A stretch of 61,041 nucleotides of DNA from Chitinophagales bacterium (GCA_015654695.1 JAATGJ010000066.1:1-61041); one strand, 5' to 3'; counted from the stretch's first letter, positions 43,987-53,320 are shown. Program-made: numbers and translations. The notes: generated by a model from the letters alone, not told the origin.

Positions 43987-44127
43987 TCCTTCTATTCGCC
44001 GTTTATCTTCATTTAAGTTCGTTCACCCAACAAGCAGGTTATGACAAAGTGATAAACGGTTATGTAATTACTTTTACCGGGGCATCAACAGGGTATAAAC
44101 TGTTTATGTAACCAAAACCCGCTTACC

Positions 44128-44877
44128 ATGATAAAAGCAATAATTATCGAAGATGAACGAATGATTGCCGATGAATTTAAAAGAATGCTGAACGAGGTCT
44201 CGGGCGAAACAGCCATCATGGGTACGTTTTCTACGGTCAGGGACAGCGTGGAATACCTCTTACACAGCGAAGCGCCTGATCTTATTTTTTCCGACGTACA
44301 ATTACCTGATGGCCTTTCGTTTGACATTTTCAACAAGGTCAATATTCAAAGCCCGGTCATTTTTGTGACGGCCTACGACCAGTTCATAGTAAATGCATTT
44401 GAGCATAATGGTATAGACTACCTGCTCAAGCCGGTGGATGCAAGGGACCTTGTTAAAGCCCTTACTAAGTATAAAGCATTGGAAAAGCATTTTACCGGTC
44501 ATTCTTCTTTTTTCAACCTGTTCAGCCAAAAGACCCGTTCAAGGCTGATGGTAAAGAAAGGCATAGAAAATATATCACTGCGGACAGATGATATAGTGAT
44601 CATTTATGCTGAAGATAAACTGTTTTTTATAATAGACAGGGAAGGAAAGAAATACCGGGTAGATAAAAACCTGGCAGAGCTGGGGCAGGAATTAGATAAT
44701 ACGATTTTTTTCAGGGCTAACCGCCAGTATATCGTCAATATCGGTTTTATAAAAAGCTATAAAACGTATGAAAAAGTGAAACTGCAGGTGGACCTGATGA
44801 TGCCCACACTTAATCATCATATCGTAGTGAGCCAGGAAATGGCGCCTTTTTTCCGAAAGTGGATCAGCGAACTTTAA
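44128..44877 (+). CDS. LytTR response regulator
   Basis: 249 aa. Receiver domain 1-120 with phospho-acceptor Asp56 (LIFSDVQLPDG), acidic pair Glu8-Asp9 and Lys104-type residue (LLKPVD). The C-terminal LytTR DNA-binding domain begins near residue 140 (FLVKKG-like start LMVKKGIENISLR). No histidine kinase is in the window, so it is an orphan here. The PQQ propeller gene begins 11 bp later and is probably co-transcribed. Confidence 0.92.
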   Translation: MIKAIIIEDERMIADEFKRMLNEVSGETAIMGTFSTVRDSVEYLLHSEAPDLIFSDVQLPDGLSFDIFNKVNIQSPVIFVTAYDQFIVNAFEHNGIDYLLKPVDARDLVKALTKYKALEKHFTGHSSFFNLFSQKTRSRLMVKKGIENISLRTDDIVIIYAEDKLFFIIDREGKKYRVDKNLAELGQELDNTIFFRANRQYIVNIGFIKSYKTYEKVKLQVDLMMPTLNHHIVVSQEMAPFFRKWISEL

Positions 44878-44888
44878 TGTAAACATAT

Positions 44889-46712
44889 ATGCACAGCCGG
44901 CTACTTACGATCTTTTTTTTATTCCTCTCTTATAACTGTTTTTCCCAGGTAAATACCGGGATAAAGATGTTCAGGGATAATGCTGCCCATAACAGTTATG
45001 TATCCACCGGCCCTGATCTTGTTTACGATACAAAAGCCTGGCAATTCAATGCAGGATCACCGGTACGTTCGACGCCCTTGGTCAGCAATAACAGCGTTTA
45101 TTTTGGTACGGCGGCAGGAGTCTTTTTTGCCATTGATAAAAAAACATCGCAGGTAAAATGGAAATACAATACGGGCCGGGCGATTCATTCATCGGCCGCT
45201 TGCGGGGATGGCAAGATATATTTTTCCGATAACCGACAAACAGTCTTTTGTTTAAAGGAGACGAACGGGCAATTGTTATGGAAAATAAATATGGGAGAGA
45301 AGGCAGCCTACCCGTGGCGCTATGATTACTATTATTCGTCACCGGTTTTGCATGATGGTAAATTGCTTATCGGCGGGGAAGATGGGTTTTTCTATGCATT
45401 GAACCCACAGACAGGTAAAGAGATCTGGAAATATAAATGCAAAGGGATCATCAGAAGTACAGCAGCTGTTTATAAGAATACCGTTCTGTTTGGAGATACA
45501 GAAGCGTCACTGTATGCACTCGATCTAAAAAATGGTAAAGAACATTGGCAATATAAGATCAACGGTGATACGATGAATAACGAGGATTATGGGTTTGATC
45601 GCAGGGCTATTACTTCCAGCCCCGTTGTCGTGGGCAACAAAATAATAGTTGGGGCAAGGGATGGATGGTTGTATTGCATCAATGCAGACAATGGTCAGAA
45701 TATTTGGAAAACGGATCATCGTGTGTCATGGGTTATTTCAACGGTGGCTGTTAAAGATTCGTTTGTAGTAACCGGCACTTCAGATGGGCGTTTTGTACAG
45801 GCAGTTAATATTGAAACAGGTAAAGAGATATGGAAATACAGAACAGGGCTGGCTGTTTGGTCTTCACCACTGATCATCAATGACAAAGTTTATGCGGGCT
45901 CTTTTGACGGGCAATTGTATTGCATTGATCTAAAAACAGGCAAACGTATTTCGCAGTTTAAGATAAACGGAAAGATCATGTCATCTCCCGTATGGAGTGA
46001 TGATCTGTTATATTTTGGTTCTGATGATGGTTATTTATATGCGTTAAGCGGGCATACAGACAAACGGCAGCATAAAGCAGGGCTCGATCGTTATGTATAT
46101 TATGAAACCGGGATGAATGTATATTTCCGGGGCAACAGCGATATAGTGATCAGGAATTATCTCCGTAGCAACGGATATAAACTGATTGGAACAGATTCAC
46201 TGGCTTTTTATATGTCAAAAGAATCAGCTACTCCGTCTGTATTTGTTTTTGCCAGTTTGTATTTTCCACCGGCTGTTATTGCTAATGGAAAGAACAGCAT
46301 TATCCGTAAATACCTGGATCGTGGCGGAAAGATCGTAATGACCGGTATCAACCCAATAGTTTATGAGATAGATGAAAAAACAAAACAGCCGGTCGCGTTC
46401 AGACCTTATGCAGCCGATACGCTATTAAATCTTGATTATGGTAAAGGCGATACCCGCACATTCATGGGTGACTTTCCCAGTTTCCCAACGGAGCAGGGAA
46501 AACAATTAGGGTTACCTGAGTTCTGGAGCACATCTCTTTTTATCCATGAGAAAAATGTGGATGTGGTATTAGGGAAAAGTGAGAACGGTGACGTATCAGC
46601 TTTTGCCAAAAACTATTTGAACGGGGGGCAGTTTGTGCAATTATGGATGGATGCAGATAAGCCTGACTGTCTGGATGCTATCATTAAAGCGGCGGAGTGG
46701 AAACTGGAATAA
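44889..46712 (+). CDS. Exported PQQ-like beta-propeller fused to a GATase-like domain
   Basis: 607 aa. Signal peptide, then about seven PQQ-type blades over residues 30-390, each with a W-x-Y/F pattern (TSQVKWKYNTG, TGKEIWKYKCKG, NGKEHWQYKING, GQNIWKTDHRV, TGKEIWKYRTG, TGKRISQFKING). The C-terminal 200 residues differ (VIRNYLRSNGYKLI, KYLDRGGKIVMTGINP, FMGDFPSFPTEQG) and resemble a ThuA/GATase-1-like fold. Directly follows the LytTR regulator. Confidence 0.85.
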   Translation: MHSRLLTIFFLFLSYNCFSQVNTGIKMFRDNAAHNSYVSTGPDLVYDTKAWQFNAGSPVRSTPLVSNNSVYFGTAAGVFFAIDKKTSQVKWKYNTGRAIHSSAACGDGKIYFSDNRQTVFCLKETNGQLLWKINMGEKAAYPWRYDYYYSSPVLHDGKLLIGGEDGFFYALNPQTGKEIWKYKCKGIIRSTAAVYKNTVLFGDTEASLYALDLKNGKEHWQYKINGDTMNNEDYGFDRRAITSSPVVVGNKIIVGARDGWLYCINADNGQNIWKTDHRVSWVISTVAVKDSFVVTGTSDGRFVQAVNIETGKEIWKYRTGLAVWSSPLIINDKVYAGSFDGQLYCIDLKTGKRISQFKINGKIMSSPVWSDDLLYFGSDDGYLYALSGHTDKRQHKAGLDRYVYYETGMNVYFRGNSDIVIRNYLRSNGYKLIGTDSLAFYMSKESATPSVFVFASLYFPPAVIANGKNSIIRKYLDRGGKIVMTGINPIVYEIDEKTKQPVAFRPYAADTLLNLDYGKGDTRTFMGDFPSFPTEQGKQLGLPEFWSTSLFIHEKNVDVVLGKSENGDVSAFAKNYLNGGQFVQLWMDADKPDCLDAIIKAAEWKLE

Positions 46713-46715
46713 CTA

Positions 46716-47825
46716 TTAAAAATAAAGAGCATAAGCTTTGAACTTCCCTTTGCTGTCTATCATTAATGCAGGAGCAGGACATTTAAATGCATTGAGGAAA
46801 GTAAATACTGTTCTCAGCCACTTCTTATTGGTTTTTATTTTTGTAAAATCTACATCAGGAGCTAAATAAAATTGTCTCCTCCTGGGAATATCAGAACGAG
46901 TTACTGCATTACCCAGTTGATCCAGCCATTTATTTTCAAAACCACCATACATCCCATCAGCGCCATAACCAACAGATACATTCAGCCATGCTGGTAATTT
47001 ACTTTGGGGTAAAAATAATTTTAAGTTGGCGCTGAACCAATAGGTCTGTGCATTATAATCTTTCAGCATTCTTTCATACCAGGGTTTGCCAAACAGGTTA
47101 TCGGCCCTTTGTTCCAATACCGGATCATCATAATTATTTTTATGAAATGAGAATTTGAACTGGATGCGTTGTTCACTCCATAAATATTCCTGTCCTACGA
47201 AAAGACCCGCCCCAACAAAATTAGCAGCAATATCGCTCCAGCTCCATCCCCATTTCGCAGAGTGTGCATCCATGAATTCAATACCGGTTAAATAAGCGGT
47301 ACTGCTCAATGCGCCGATCAATGCGGCTTTTTTTGACGGCACACCTGCCCATCTCCACATAGCGGCTGATGTTTTACCTGCATTATAAGCTCCCCATCCA
47401 TGACCGATCTTATCCATCTGCAGCCATTCTTTGCTGTCATTGAATGTTTGAAAGCCGGTTCTTGCATAACCTTTATACCATGTACTGTTTAACAAAATCA
47501 ATGAGCCACCATAGCCGGCTATATTGATGCCTGCGATAAACCATTGTCGCTTTTTCTTTTCTTCTTTGTTTAGGTATCCAGAAGGAGGTAATACCTGCGG
47601 ATTTAAAGGACGGGTCAGCAACCGGGTCGTGATCATTTTTTTTGAACTATCACTTATGAAAACAGAATCTGTTTGAGAAAAAGAAATAGCCGGACTTGCA
47701 AGGAATAAAATTAATAGGCTGAGGTTTGTACGAAATATAGGTGGGCGGTCTTTGCCATATTTAGGATGAACTACAACGGACGATAATACTTCGTAAACTC
47801 TGGACAGTAATGCCAAGGGGTTCAT
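46716..47825 (-). CDS. DUF2279 domain protein
   Basis: 369 aa. Contains DKIGHGWGAYNAGKTSAAMW, SSTAYLTGIEFMDAHSAKWG and WSWSDIAANFVGAGLFVGQE, characteristic of DUF2279, an envelope family of Bacteroidota. A hydrophobic stretch near residue 35-50 may be the true signal, so the start could be downstream of 47825. It converges with the PQQ propeller gene and is divergent from the phosphosugar mutase. Confidence 0.85.
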   Translation of the reverse strand: MNPLALLSRVYEVLSSVVVHPKYGKDRPPIFRTNLSLLILFLASPAISFSQTDSVFISDSSKKMITTRLLTRPLNPQVLPPSGYLNKEEKKKRQWFIAGINIAGYGGSLILLNSTWYKGYARTGFQTFNDSKEWLQMDKIGHGWGAYNAGKTSAAMWRWAGVPSKKAALIGALSSTAYLTGIEFMDAHSAKWGWSWSDIAANFVGAGLFVGQEYLWSEQRIQFKFSFHKNNYDDPVLEQRADNLFGKPWYERMLKDYNAQTYWFSANLKLFLPQSKLPAWLNVSVGYGADGMYGGFENKWLDQLGNAVTRSDIPRRRQFYLAPDVDFTKIKTNKKWLRTVFTFLNAFKCPAPALMIDSKGKFKAYALYF

Positions 47826-47907
47826 ATTAACAAAAATACGTTTTACAAGGCTTTTCAGTTTGAAATAATAAAAATCAATAACTTCAAACCAAATTTAAAC
47901 CTGCTAT

Positions 47908-49632
47908 ATGGATACTGCAATACAAGCGAAAGTAAATACATGGCTGGAAGGTAGTTTTGACCAGCCTATCAAAGATGAGATCAATAAACTGCTGAAAGAA
48001 AATCCCAATGAACTGGCGGATGCTTTTTACCGTAACCTCGAGTTTGGTACCGGAGGTCTCCGTGGTATCATGGGCGTGGGTACTAACCGGATGAATAAAT
48101 ATACTGTGGGTATGGCTACGCAGGGTTATGCCAATTACCTGAAACTATCTTTTCCCAATGAACAGGTAAAAGTAGCCATAGCGCATGACAGCCGTAATAA
48201 CAGCCGTTTCTTTGCGGAAACGGTGGCGAATGTTTTTGGTGCAAATGGAATTAAAGTTTTTTTATTTGAAGCATTGCGTCCTACACCGGAGCTTTCTTTT
48301 GCTATCCGTCATCTTGGTTGCAAGGGTGGGGTGGTCTGCACGGCCTCTCACAATCCGAAAGAATATAATGGTTATAAAGCTTATTGGGATGACGGAGGGC
48401 AACTGGTTCCGCCGCATGATAAGAATGTGATCAAAGAAGTGGAAAAGATCGGCAGCGTGGATGAAGTAAAATGGAGTGGCGGCGAAAAGAATATTACGAT
48501 CATCGGTAAAGAAATAGATGAAGCATATATCAGTATGGTAAAGGGGCTGAGTGTATATCCCGATGTGATCGCCAAACATAAAGACCTGAAAATAGTTTAT
48601 ACACCTATTCATGGAACGGGAATAACACTGGTGCCGGAAGTATTAAAGCAGTTCGGTTTTGCCAATGTCAGTATTGTGGATGAGCAAAGCAAACTGGATG
48701 GAAATTTTCCAACGGTGGTTTATCCTAATCCTGAAGAAAAAGAAACCATGAGTTTTGGTTTGAAAAAAGCCAAGGAACTGGATGCGGATATTTTACTGGG
48801 TACCGATCCCGATGCAGACCGTGTGGGTATTGGTGTAAAGGATAATCATGGGGAATGGGTGCTGATGAATGGCAACCAGACTGCTGTGCTGGCTTTTAAT
48901 TATATGATAGAAGCCAGGAAAACAAAAGGCATCGCCCAAGCAAATGATATGGCGATCACTACTATTGTAACAACAGGGATGATCAACCGCATTGCTGAAA
49001 AATATGGAGTAGCCTGTTATAATGTATTGACAGGATTTAAGTGGATAGCCGCGATGATACTGGAAAAAGAAGGCAAAGAAAATTATGTGATCGGAGGTGA
49101 GGAAAGTTTTGGGCTAATGATCGGCGACAAGATCAGGGATAAAGATGCGGTAAGCGCCGTCGCATTGCTTTGTGAAATGGCAGCCTATGAAAAAGAAAAA
49201 GGAAGAACATTATTTGCTAAGCTGCTTGATCTGTATGTAGAGTATGGTTTTTATAAAGAAGACCTGATCTCTATTACTAAAAAAGGAATGGACGGGCAGC
49301 AGCAGATAGCGGCTATGATGGAAGGCTATCGTAATGCACCGCCTGCATCTATTAATGGTTCGGATGTGGTAGAGTTGCTGGATTATGAATTGCAGAAAGG
49401 GAAAAATCCTAAAACAGGGAAGGAGTGGGCCATCCAATTACCTAAATCAAATGTGCTGCAGTTTATATTAGCTGATGGCAGTAAAATATCAGCAAGACCA
49501 TCGGGTACGGAACCAAAGATCAAATTCTACTTTAGTGTGAATACAAAACTGAACAGCGCTGCTGAGTTTGATAAAGTGAATAAAGAACTGGATGAAAAGA
49601 TAAAAGCCATCATAAAGGATATGAAACTCTAA
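47908..49632 (+). CDS. Phosphoglucomutase/phosphomannomutase family phosphosugar mutase
   Basis: 574 aa of the alpha-D-phosphohexomutase family. The phospho-serine is Ser147 in VVCTASHNPKEYNGYK; the metal loop is TDPDADRVGIG (about 296); sugar-binding GGEESFG is near 397; the phosphate-binding loop RPSGTEPKIKFY is at the C-terminus. It interconverts glucose- or mannose-6-phosphate and the 1-phosphate. Confidence 0.93.
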   Translation: MDTAIQAKVNTWLEGSFDQPIKDEINKLLKENPNELADAFYRNLEFGTGGLRGIMGVGTNRMNKYTVGMATQGYANYLKLSFPNEQVKVAIAHDSRNNSRFFAETVANVFGANGIKVFLFEALRPTPELSFAIRHLGCKGGVVCTASHNPKEYNGYKAYWDDGGQLVPPHDKNVIKEVEKIGSVDEVKWSGGEKNITIIGKEIDEAYISMVKGLSVYPDVIAKHKDLKIVYTPIHGTGITLVPEVLKQFGFANVSIVDEQSKLDGNFPTVVYPNPEEKETMSFGLKKAKELDADILLGTDPDADRVGIGVKDNHGEWVLMNGNQTAVLAFNYMIEARKTKGIAQANDMAITTIVTTGMINRIAEKYGVACYNVLTGFKWIAAMILEKEGKENYVIGGEESFGLMIGDKIRDKDAVSAVALLCEMAAYEKEKGRTLFAKLLDLYVEYGFYKEDLISITKKGMDGQQQIAAMMEGYRNAPPASINGSDVVELLDYELQKGKNPKTGKEWAIQLPKSNVLQFILADGSKISARPSGTEPKIKFYFSVNTKLNSAAEFDKVNKELDEKIKAIIKDMKL

Positions 49633-49638
49633 GCGGCC

Positions 49639-49974
49639 ATGTTAAAAATCACTTTATCCCTTTTAAGTATTATGCTCCTTTCCTGTCATAATGATTTTCA
49701 TTCTCCAACGGAAAAAGAAATTGAGAAGGCTGTCACTGTCATGTATGAAAAAAGAAATGAAGCTGCCGGTGGCGGTGGATGGGTAATAAAAGAAGTAACG
49801 GTATTGAGAAGCTGGAAAGGAGACGATGAGCGGCATTATAATGCTGAAGTTGCAGTAAAAGGAGTACATACATCGCCTCCTTTAGCCAACCGCAGACCGG
49901 ATGAGGCTATTGATGAGACAAGAGAAATACATCTTATCTGGCGGGATGGGGGATGGATAGGTATTGATGAGTAA
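49639..49974 (+). CDS. Small hypothetical lipoprotein
   Basis: 111 aa with lipobox SIMLLSC (Cys16). Mature part has KEIEKAVTVMYEKRNEAAGG and ends in a short acidic tail. It begins 6 bp after the mutase stop, so the two are co-transcribed, and it ends before a strong terminator. Function unknown. Confidence 0.7.
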   Translation: MLKITLSLLSIMLLSCHNDFHSPTEKEIEKAVTVMYEKRNEAAGGGGWVIKEVTVLRSWKGDDERHYNAEVAVKGVHTSPPLANRRPDEAIDETREIHLIWRDGGWIGIDE

Positions 49975-50004
49975 AGATGCCAGCTAATAAATGATCTGAT
50001 TTTT

Positions 50005-50040
50005 AAAATGCCGGGTTAGTGATCCGGCATTTTATTTTAT
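50005..50040 (+). terminator. Rho-independent terminator
   Basis: AAAATGCCGG (50005-50014) pairs with CCGGCATTTT (50024-50033), followed by ATTTTAT. It lies between the lipoprotein gene and pcm. A reverse U-tract is also present, so it may serve both directions. Confidence 0.88.
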
Positions 50041-50060
50041 ACATATCTTGCGCCCTGCTT

Positions 50061-50717
50061 ATGAGACCTAATGAAGATACATACCGCCACAAAGGACTAA
50101 GAAGAAAATTAGTGGATACTATCCGCTCCAAGGGCATTACAGATGAAAAAGTGCTGGAAGCCATTGGCAATATCCCACGTCATTTTTTTCTTGATTCCGC
50201 TTTTGATGAAAAAGCCTACGAAGACCGTGCTTTCCCCATCGGTGAGGGACAAACTATTTCACAACCATACACAGTAGCTTACCAGACACAATTGCTGGAA
50301 GTAAAGAACTTTGATAAAGTACTGGAGATAGGAACAGGCAGCGCCTACCAGGCTACTGTACTGGCGACAGTCGGCGCCCAGGTTTATACCATTGAGCGGC
50401 AAAAGAAATTATTTGATCATAATAAGGTATTCGCCTTTCTTAAAAAATTTCATACGATCAAGTTCTTTTACGGCGATGGTTTTGAAGGATTACCTACTTA
50501 TGCCCCGTTTGATAAAGTGATCATCACGGCAGCGGCGCCACATGTGCCTGAAAAACTCATTCAGCAATTAAAACCCGGGGGCATGATGGTGATCCCGTTA
50601 GGAGCGGGTGAGGTGCAGCAAATGAAGCGGATCACAAAACTGGAGAATGATGTGTTGAAAGAAGAAGTGTTTGACAATTTTTCTTTCGTGCCCATGAAGG
50701 AAGGAAAGAAAGGATGA
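50061..50717 (+). CDS. pcm: Protein-L-isoaspartate O-methyltransferase
   Basis: 218 aa from ATG at 50061 (MRPNEDTYRHKGLRRKLVDT); the longer frame would start inside the terminator. SAM-binding motif I is VLEIGTGSAYQATVLA, the PIMT signature AFPIGEGQTISQPYTVA, and post-I VYTIERQK. Repairs isoaspartyl residues in damaged proteins. Confidence 0.93.
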   Translation: MRPNEDTYRHKGLRRKLVDTIRSKGITDEKVLEAIGNIPRHFFLDSAFDEKAYEDRAFPIGEGQTISQPYTVAYQTQLLEVKNFDKVLEIGTGSAYQATVLATVGAQVYTIERQKKLFDHNKVFAFLKKFHTIKFFYGDGFEGLPTYAPFDKVIITAAAPHVPEKLIQQLKPGGMMVIPLGAGEVQQMKRITKLENDVLKEEVFDNFSFVPMKEGKKG

Positions 50718-50812
50718 TCTCGCCCAACAGAAGCAACATCAAAAAATAAGCAGTACAAAAGGGTTTGCTATTTATATACCGGGCTTTATTATTTTTACAC
50801 AAAATCCGCTTC

Positions 50813-51337
50813 TTGAAATTAATTCTTACAGAACCGCAATTAGCTATTACCATTAAAAGACTGGCGCACCAGGTGCTGGAAAATAATATCAACCTGGACA
50901 ATACTGTACTGATAGGGCTACAACCCAGGGGTATCTTTTTTTCTGATCAGTTAGTTACCGAGATAAAAAAAGAATTGCCATCCGGCAACGTTCACTATGG
51001 TAAACTGGACATCACGTTTTACAGGGATGATATAAGGAAGGGTTTGCATGTAGCCAACCATACCAATATCCCTTTTTCTATTGAAGGAAAGAAAGTGATA
51101 TTGATTGATGATGTATTATATACCGGGCGCACTATCCGGGCGGCATTAGATGCATTGCTTGATTTTGGCCGACCGGAAAAGGTAGAACTATGTGTATTAA
51201 TAGACCGCCGATACAGCCGCCAGTTCCCCATACAGCCTGATTATACAGGTAAAACTATTGACTCTATCATTTCTCAAAAGGTAAGAGTGTATTGGAAAGA
51301 AAAGGACGGAAAGGAAGAAGTCACTATTTTGGATTGA
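50813..51337 (+). CDS. pyrR: PyrR bifunctional pyrimidine regulator/uracil PRTase
   Basis: 174 aa using a TTG start at 50813 (LKLILTEPQLAITIKRLAHQ), which gives the normal PyrR length; an in-frame TTG at 50765 would add 16 unlikely residues. The PRPP motif is VILIDDVLYTGRTIRAAL, followed by LIDRRYSRQFPIQPDYTG. PyrR controls pyr genes by RNA binding and has weak UPRTase activity. pyrB follows after a four-helix-bundle insertion. Confidence 0.88.
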   Translation: MKLILTEPQLAITIKRLAHQVLENNINLDNTVLIGLQPRGIFFSDQLVTEIKKELPSGNVHYGKLDITFYRDDIRKGLHVANHTNIPFSIEGKKVILIDDVLYTGRTIRAALDALLDFGRPEKVELCVLIDRRYSRQFPIQPDYTGKTIDSIISQKVRVYWKEKDGKEEVTILD

Positions 51338-51346
51338 GATAAGGAG

Positions 51347-51372
51347 CAAGGCACAAGGAACAAGATTCAAGG
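51347..51372 (+). repeat. Left inverted repeat of the four-helix-bundle cassette
   Basis: CAAGGCACAAG (51347-51357) and ATTCAAGG (51365-51372) are complementary to CTTGTGCCTTG (51786-51796) and CCTTGAAT (51778-51785). It starts 9 bp after the pyrR stop. Confidence 0.85.
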
Positions 51373-51417
51373 AACAAGGTGCACGAATGGAACCTTCCTG
51401 TGTATAATAATTTTCTT

Positions 51418-51765
51418 ATGTCAAAAGAATTAGAGGATAGATTTCATAATTATGCAAGGGTTGTAAGGGATTACTGTGGTAGATTGAAATGGGATGTTAT
51501 CAACAAAGAATATATTAAGCAATTAATCAGGTCAAGTGGATCAACAGGAGCGAACTACATTGAAGCCTCTGATGATTTAGGCAAGGCCGATGAGAAAATG
51601 AAACTGAAGATAGCAAGACGTGAAGCAAAGGAAACATTGCATTGGATAGATCTAAGTTTAACGTACGAAGATCCGGCACCGGGGCAGGAAAAATTGAAAT
51701 TGATGGATGAAGGCGAACAAATCAGGAAAATACTTTCCGCGATTATTATTAAGTTAGGCGGGTAG
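51418..51765 (+). CDS. Four-helix-bundle protein (S23/23S-IVP-like)
   Basis: 115 aa from ATG at 51418 (MSKELEDRFHNYARVVRDYC); an in-frame GTG at 51379 would extend it. The family hallmarks are LIRSSGSTGANYIEASDDLG and ARREAKETLHWIDL. Related proteins are encoded in intervening sequences of some 23S rRNAs, which are also bounded by inverted repeats, and belong to the same fold as Avd of diversity-generating retroelements. There is no reverse transcriptase here. It is inserted between pyrR and pyrB, within its own inverted repeats. Confidence 0.9.
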   Translation: MSKELEDRFHNYARVVRDYCGRLKWDVINKEYIKQLIRSSGSTGANYIEASDDLGKADEKMKLKIARREAKETLHWIDLSLTYEDPAPGQEKLKLMDEGEQIRKILSAIIIKLGG

Positions 51766-51777
51766 GGTACTCTTGCC

Positions 51778-51796
51778 CCTTGAATCTTGTGCCTTG
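51778..51796 (-). repeat. Right inverted repeat of the four-helix-bundle cassette
   Basis: CCTTGAATCTTGTGCCTTG, complementary to the left repeat except for seven extra bases (GAACAAG) on the left. It lies 34 bp upstream of the pyrB start. Confidence 0.85.
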
Positions 51797-51829
51797 TATC
51801 TTCTTTCTTTCCCCTAACTTCGCTTTTTA

Positions 51830-52756
51830 ATGAGCCTTTCTACCAAACATCTTCTCGGTATCAGAGACCTCAATAAGGAAGACATCTCTCTTTTTCTGCA
51901 AACAGCAGAGCAATTCAAAGAAGTTTTACAAAGACCGGTCAAAAAAGTTCCATCGCTGCGTGATGTGACCATCGTCAACCTGTTTTTTGAAAATTCCACC
52001 CGCACCAGGATTTCTTTTGAACTGGCAGAAAAAAGATTAAGCGCCGATACCATTAACTTCACAGCCTCTGCTTCTTCTGTTTCAAAAGGTGAGACTTTGC
52101 TCGATACCGTCAATAATATCTTATCCATGAAAGTGGATATGGTGGTGATGCGGCATAGCGCCAGCGGCGCTCCGCATTTTTTGTCCAAACACATTCCCGC
52201 TGCTATTGTCAATGCCGGTGATGGCATCAATGAACATCCTACACAGGCATTGCTCGATGCTCTGTCCATCAAAGAAAAAACAGGAAAGCTGGAGGGAACT
52301 AAGATTGCGATCATCGGGGATATCATGCACAGCCGGGTAGCGCAAAGCAATATTTACCTGTTGAAAAAAATGGGAGCGGAGGTAACTGTTTGCGGACCGC
52401 CTACACTCATCCCCAAATACATCAGCGAGGCACTAGGCGTACAGGTCAATTACAACCTGAAAGAAACACTGGAATGGTGTGATGTGGCCAACGTATTGCG
52501 CATACAATTAGAAAGACAGAACCAGGTTCTTTTTTCATCTTTGCGGGAATATAACCTTACCTACGGCATTAGCCGGAAACTGCTGGATGGTCTGCATAAG
52601 GAAATAGTGATCATGCACCCAGGCCCGATCAACAGGGGTGTAGAACTGGATAGTGATGTGGCCGATAGCAAACAATCCATAATTTTACAGCAGGTGGAAA
52701 ATGGAGTGGCGGTGAGAATGGCGGTTCTATATTTGCTTTCAAATCCTAATAATTAA
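51830..52756 (+). CDS. pyrB: Aspartate carbamoyltransferase catalytic subunit
   Basis: 308 aa. Carbamoyl-phosphate loop FFENSTRTRISFELAEKRL, then HPTQALLDA and the C-terminal MHPGPINRGVE are all present. First committed step of pyrimidine synthesis. No pyrI is seen here. Likely in one transcript with pyrR apart from the inserted cassette. Confidence 0.95.
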   Translation: MSLSTKHLLGIRDLNKEDISLFLQTAEQFKEVLQRPVKKVPSLRDVTIVNLFFENSTRTRISFELAEKRLSADTINFTASASSVSKGETLLDTVNNILSMKVDMVVMRHSASGAPHFLSKHIPAAIVNAGDGINEHPTQALLDALSIKEKTGKLEGTKIAIIGDIMHSRVAQSNIYLLKKMGAEVTVCGPPTLIPKYISEALGVQVNYNLKETLEWCDVANVLRIQLERQNQVLFSSLREYNLTYGISRKLLDGLHKEIVIMHPGPINRGVELDSDVADSKQSIILQQVENGVAVRMAVLYLLSNPNN

Positions 52757-52840
52757 TTTAACCAGGAACTGCGAAGTTTGAACTACGTTTGGAGCTTCGG
52801 ATTTTATTTTCCTATTTCGGACTTATAACTTCTACTTGCT

Positions 52841-53314
52841 ATGGCTATGCGTATCTGTCTTTTTCCCGGCACATTTGATCCTGTTACTCTTGGGCACGTT
52901 GACATCATTGACAGGTCGTTGCCCTTGTTTGATAAGGTAATTGTCGGGATTGGCTTAAATACAGCCAAGAGTCCTATGTTTTCGCCGGAGCAACGTCTTC
53001 AATGGATACAGGAGATATATAAAGATAAGCCCCAGGTAGAAGGAGCAGTATACGAAGGATTGACAATTGAATACTGTAAAATCATCGGGGCGAAGTTCAT
53101 TCTCAGGGGTATCCGCTACGTGAGTGATTTTGAATATGAGAAAACGATCGCTGATGCCAACCGTACACTGGATAAATCTATTGAAACCGTTTTCCTTACC
53201 GGCGAGCCGAAATACACGTCGGTCGCATCAACTATTGTAAGGGATATTATCCGGAATGGCGGCAATGCCAGTCCTTTTTTACCTGACGAAGTTTATCAAT
53301 CTTTGAAAAAATAA
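52841..53314 (+). CDS. coaD: Phosphopantetheine adenylyltransferase
   Basis: 157 aa. The nucleotidyltransferase TLGHVDIID (H-x-G-H-like T-x-G-H) and YTSVASTIVRD (ISSTxVR-type) motifs are clear, and ILRGIRYVSDFEYE is conserved. Fourth step of CoA synthesis. Start chosen at the first ATG; the second (MRICLFPG) is equally possible. Confidence 0.94.
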   Translation: MAMRICLFPGTFDPVTLGHVDIIDRSLPLFDKVIVGIGLNTAKSPMFSPEQRLQWIQEIYKDKPQVEGAVYEGLTIEYCKIIGAKFILRGIRYVSDFEYEKTIADANRTLDKSIETVFLTGEPKYTSVASTIVRDIIRNGGNASPFLPDEVYQSLKK

Positions 53315-53320
53315 ATCACC

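Noticed and set aside
51418-51765. Avd of a diversity-generating retroelement
   Set aside because: Same fold family, but no reverse transcriptase, template or variable repeat is nearby; S23/IVP-like is the better label.
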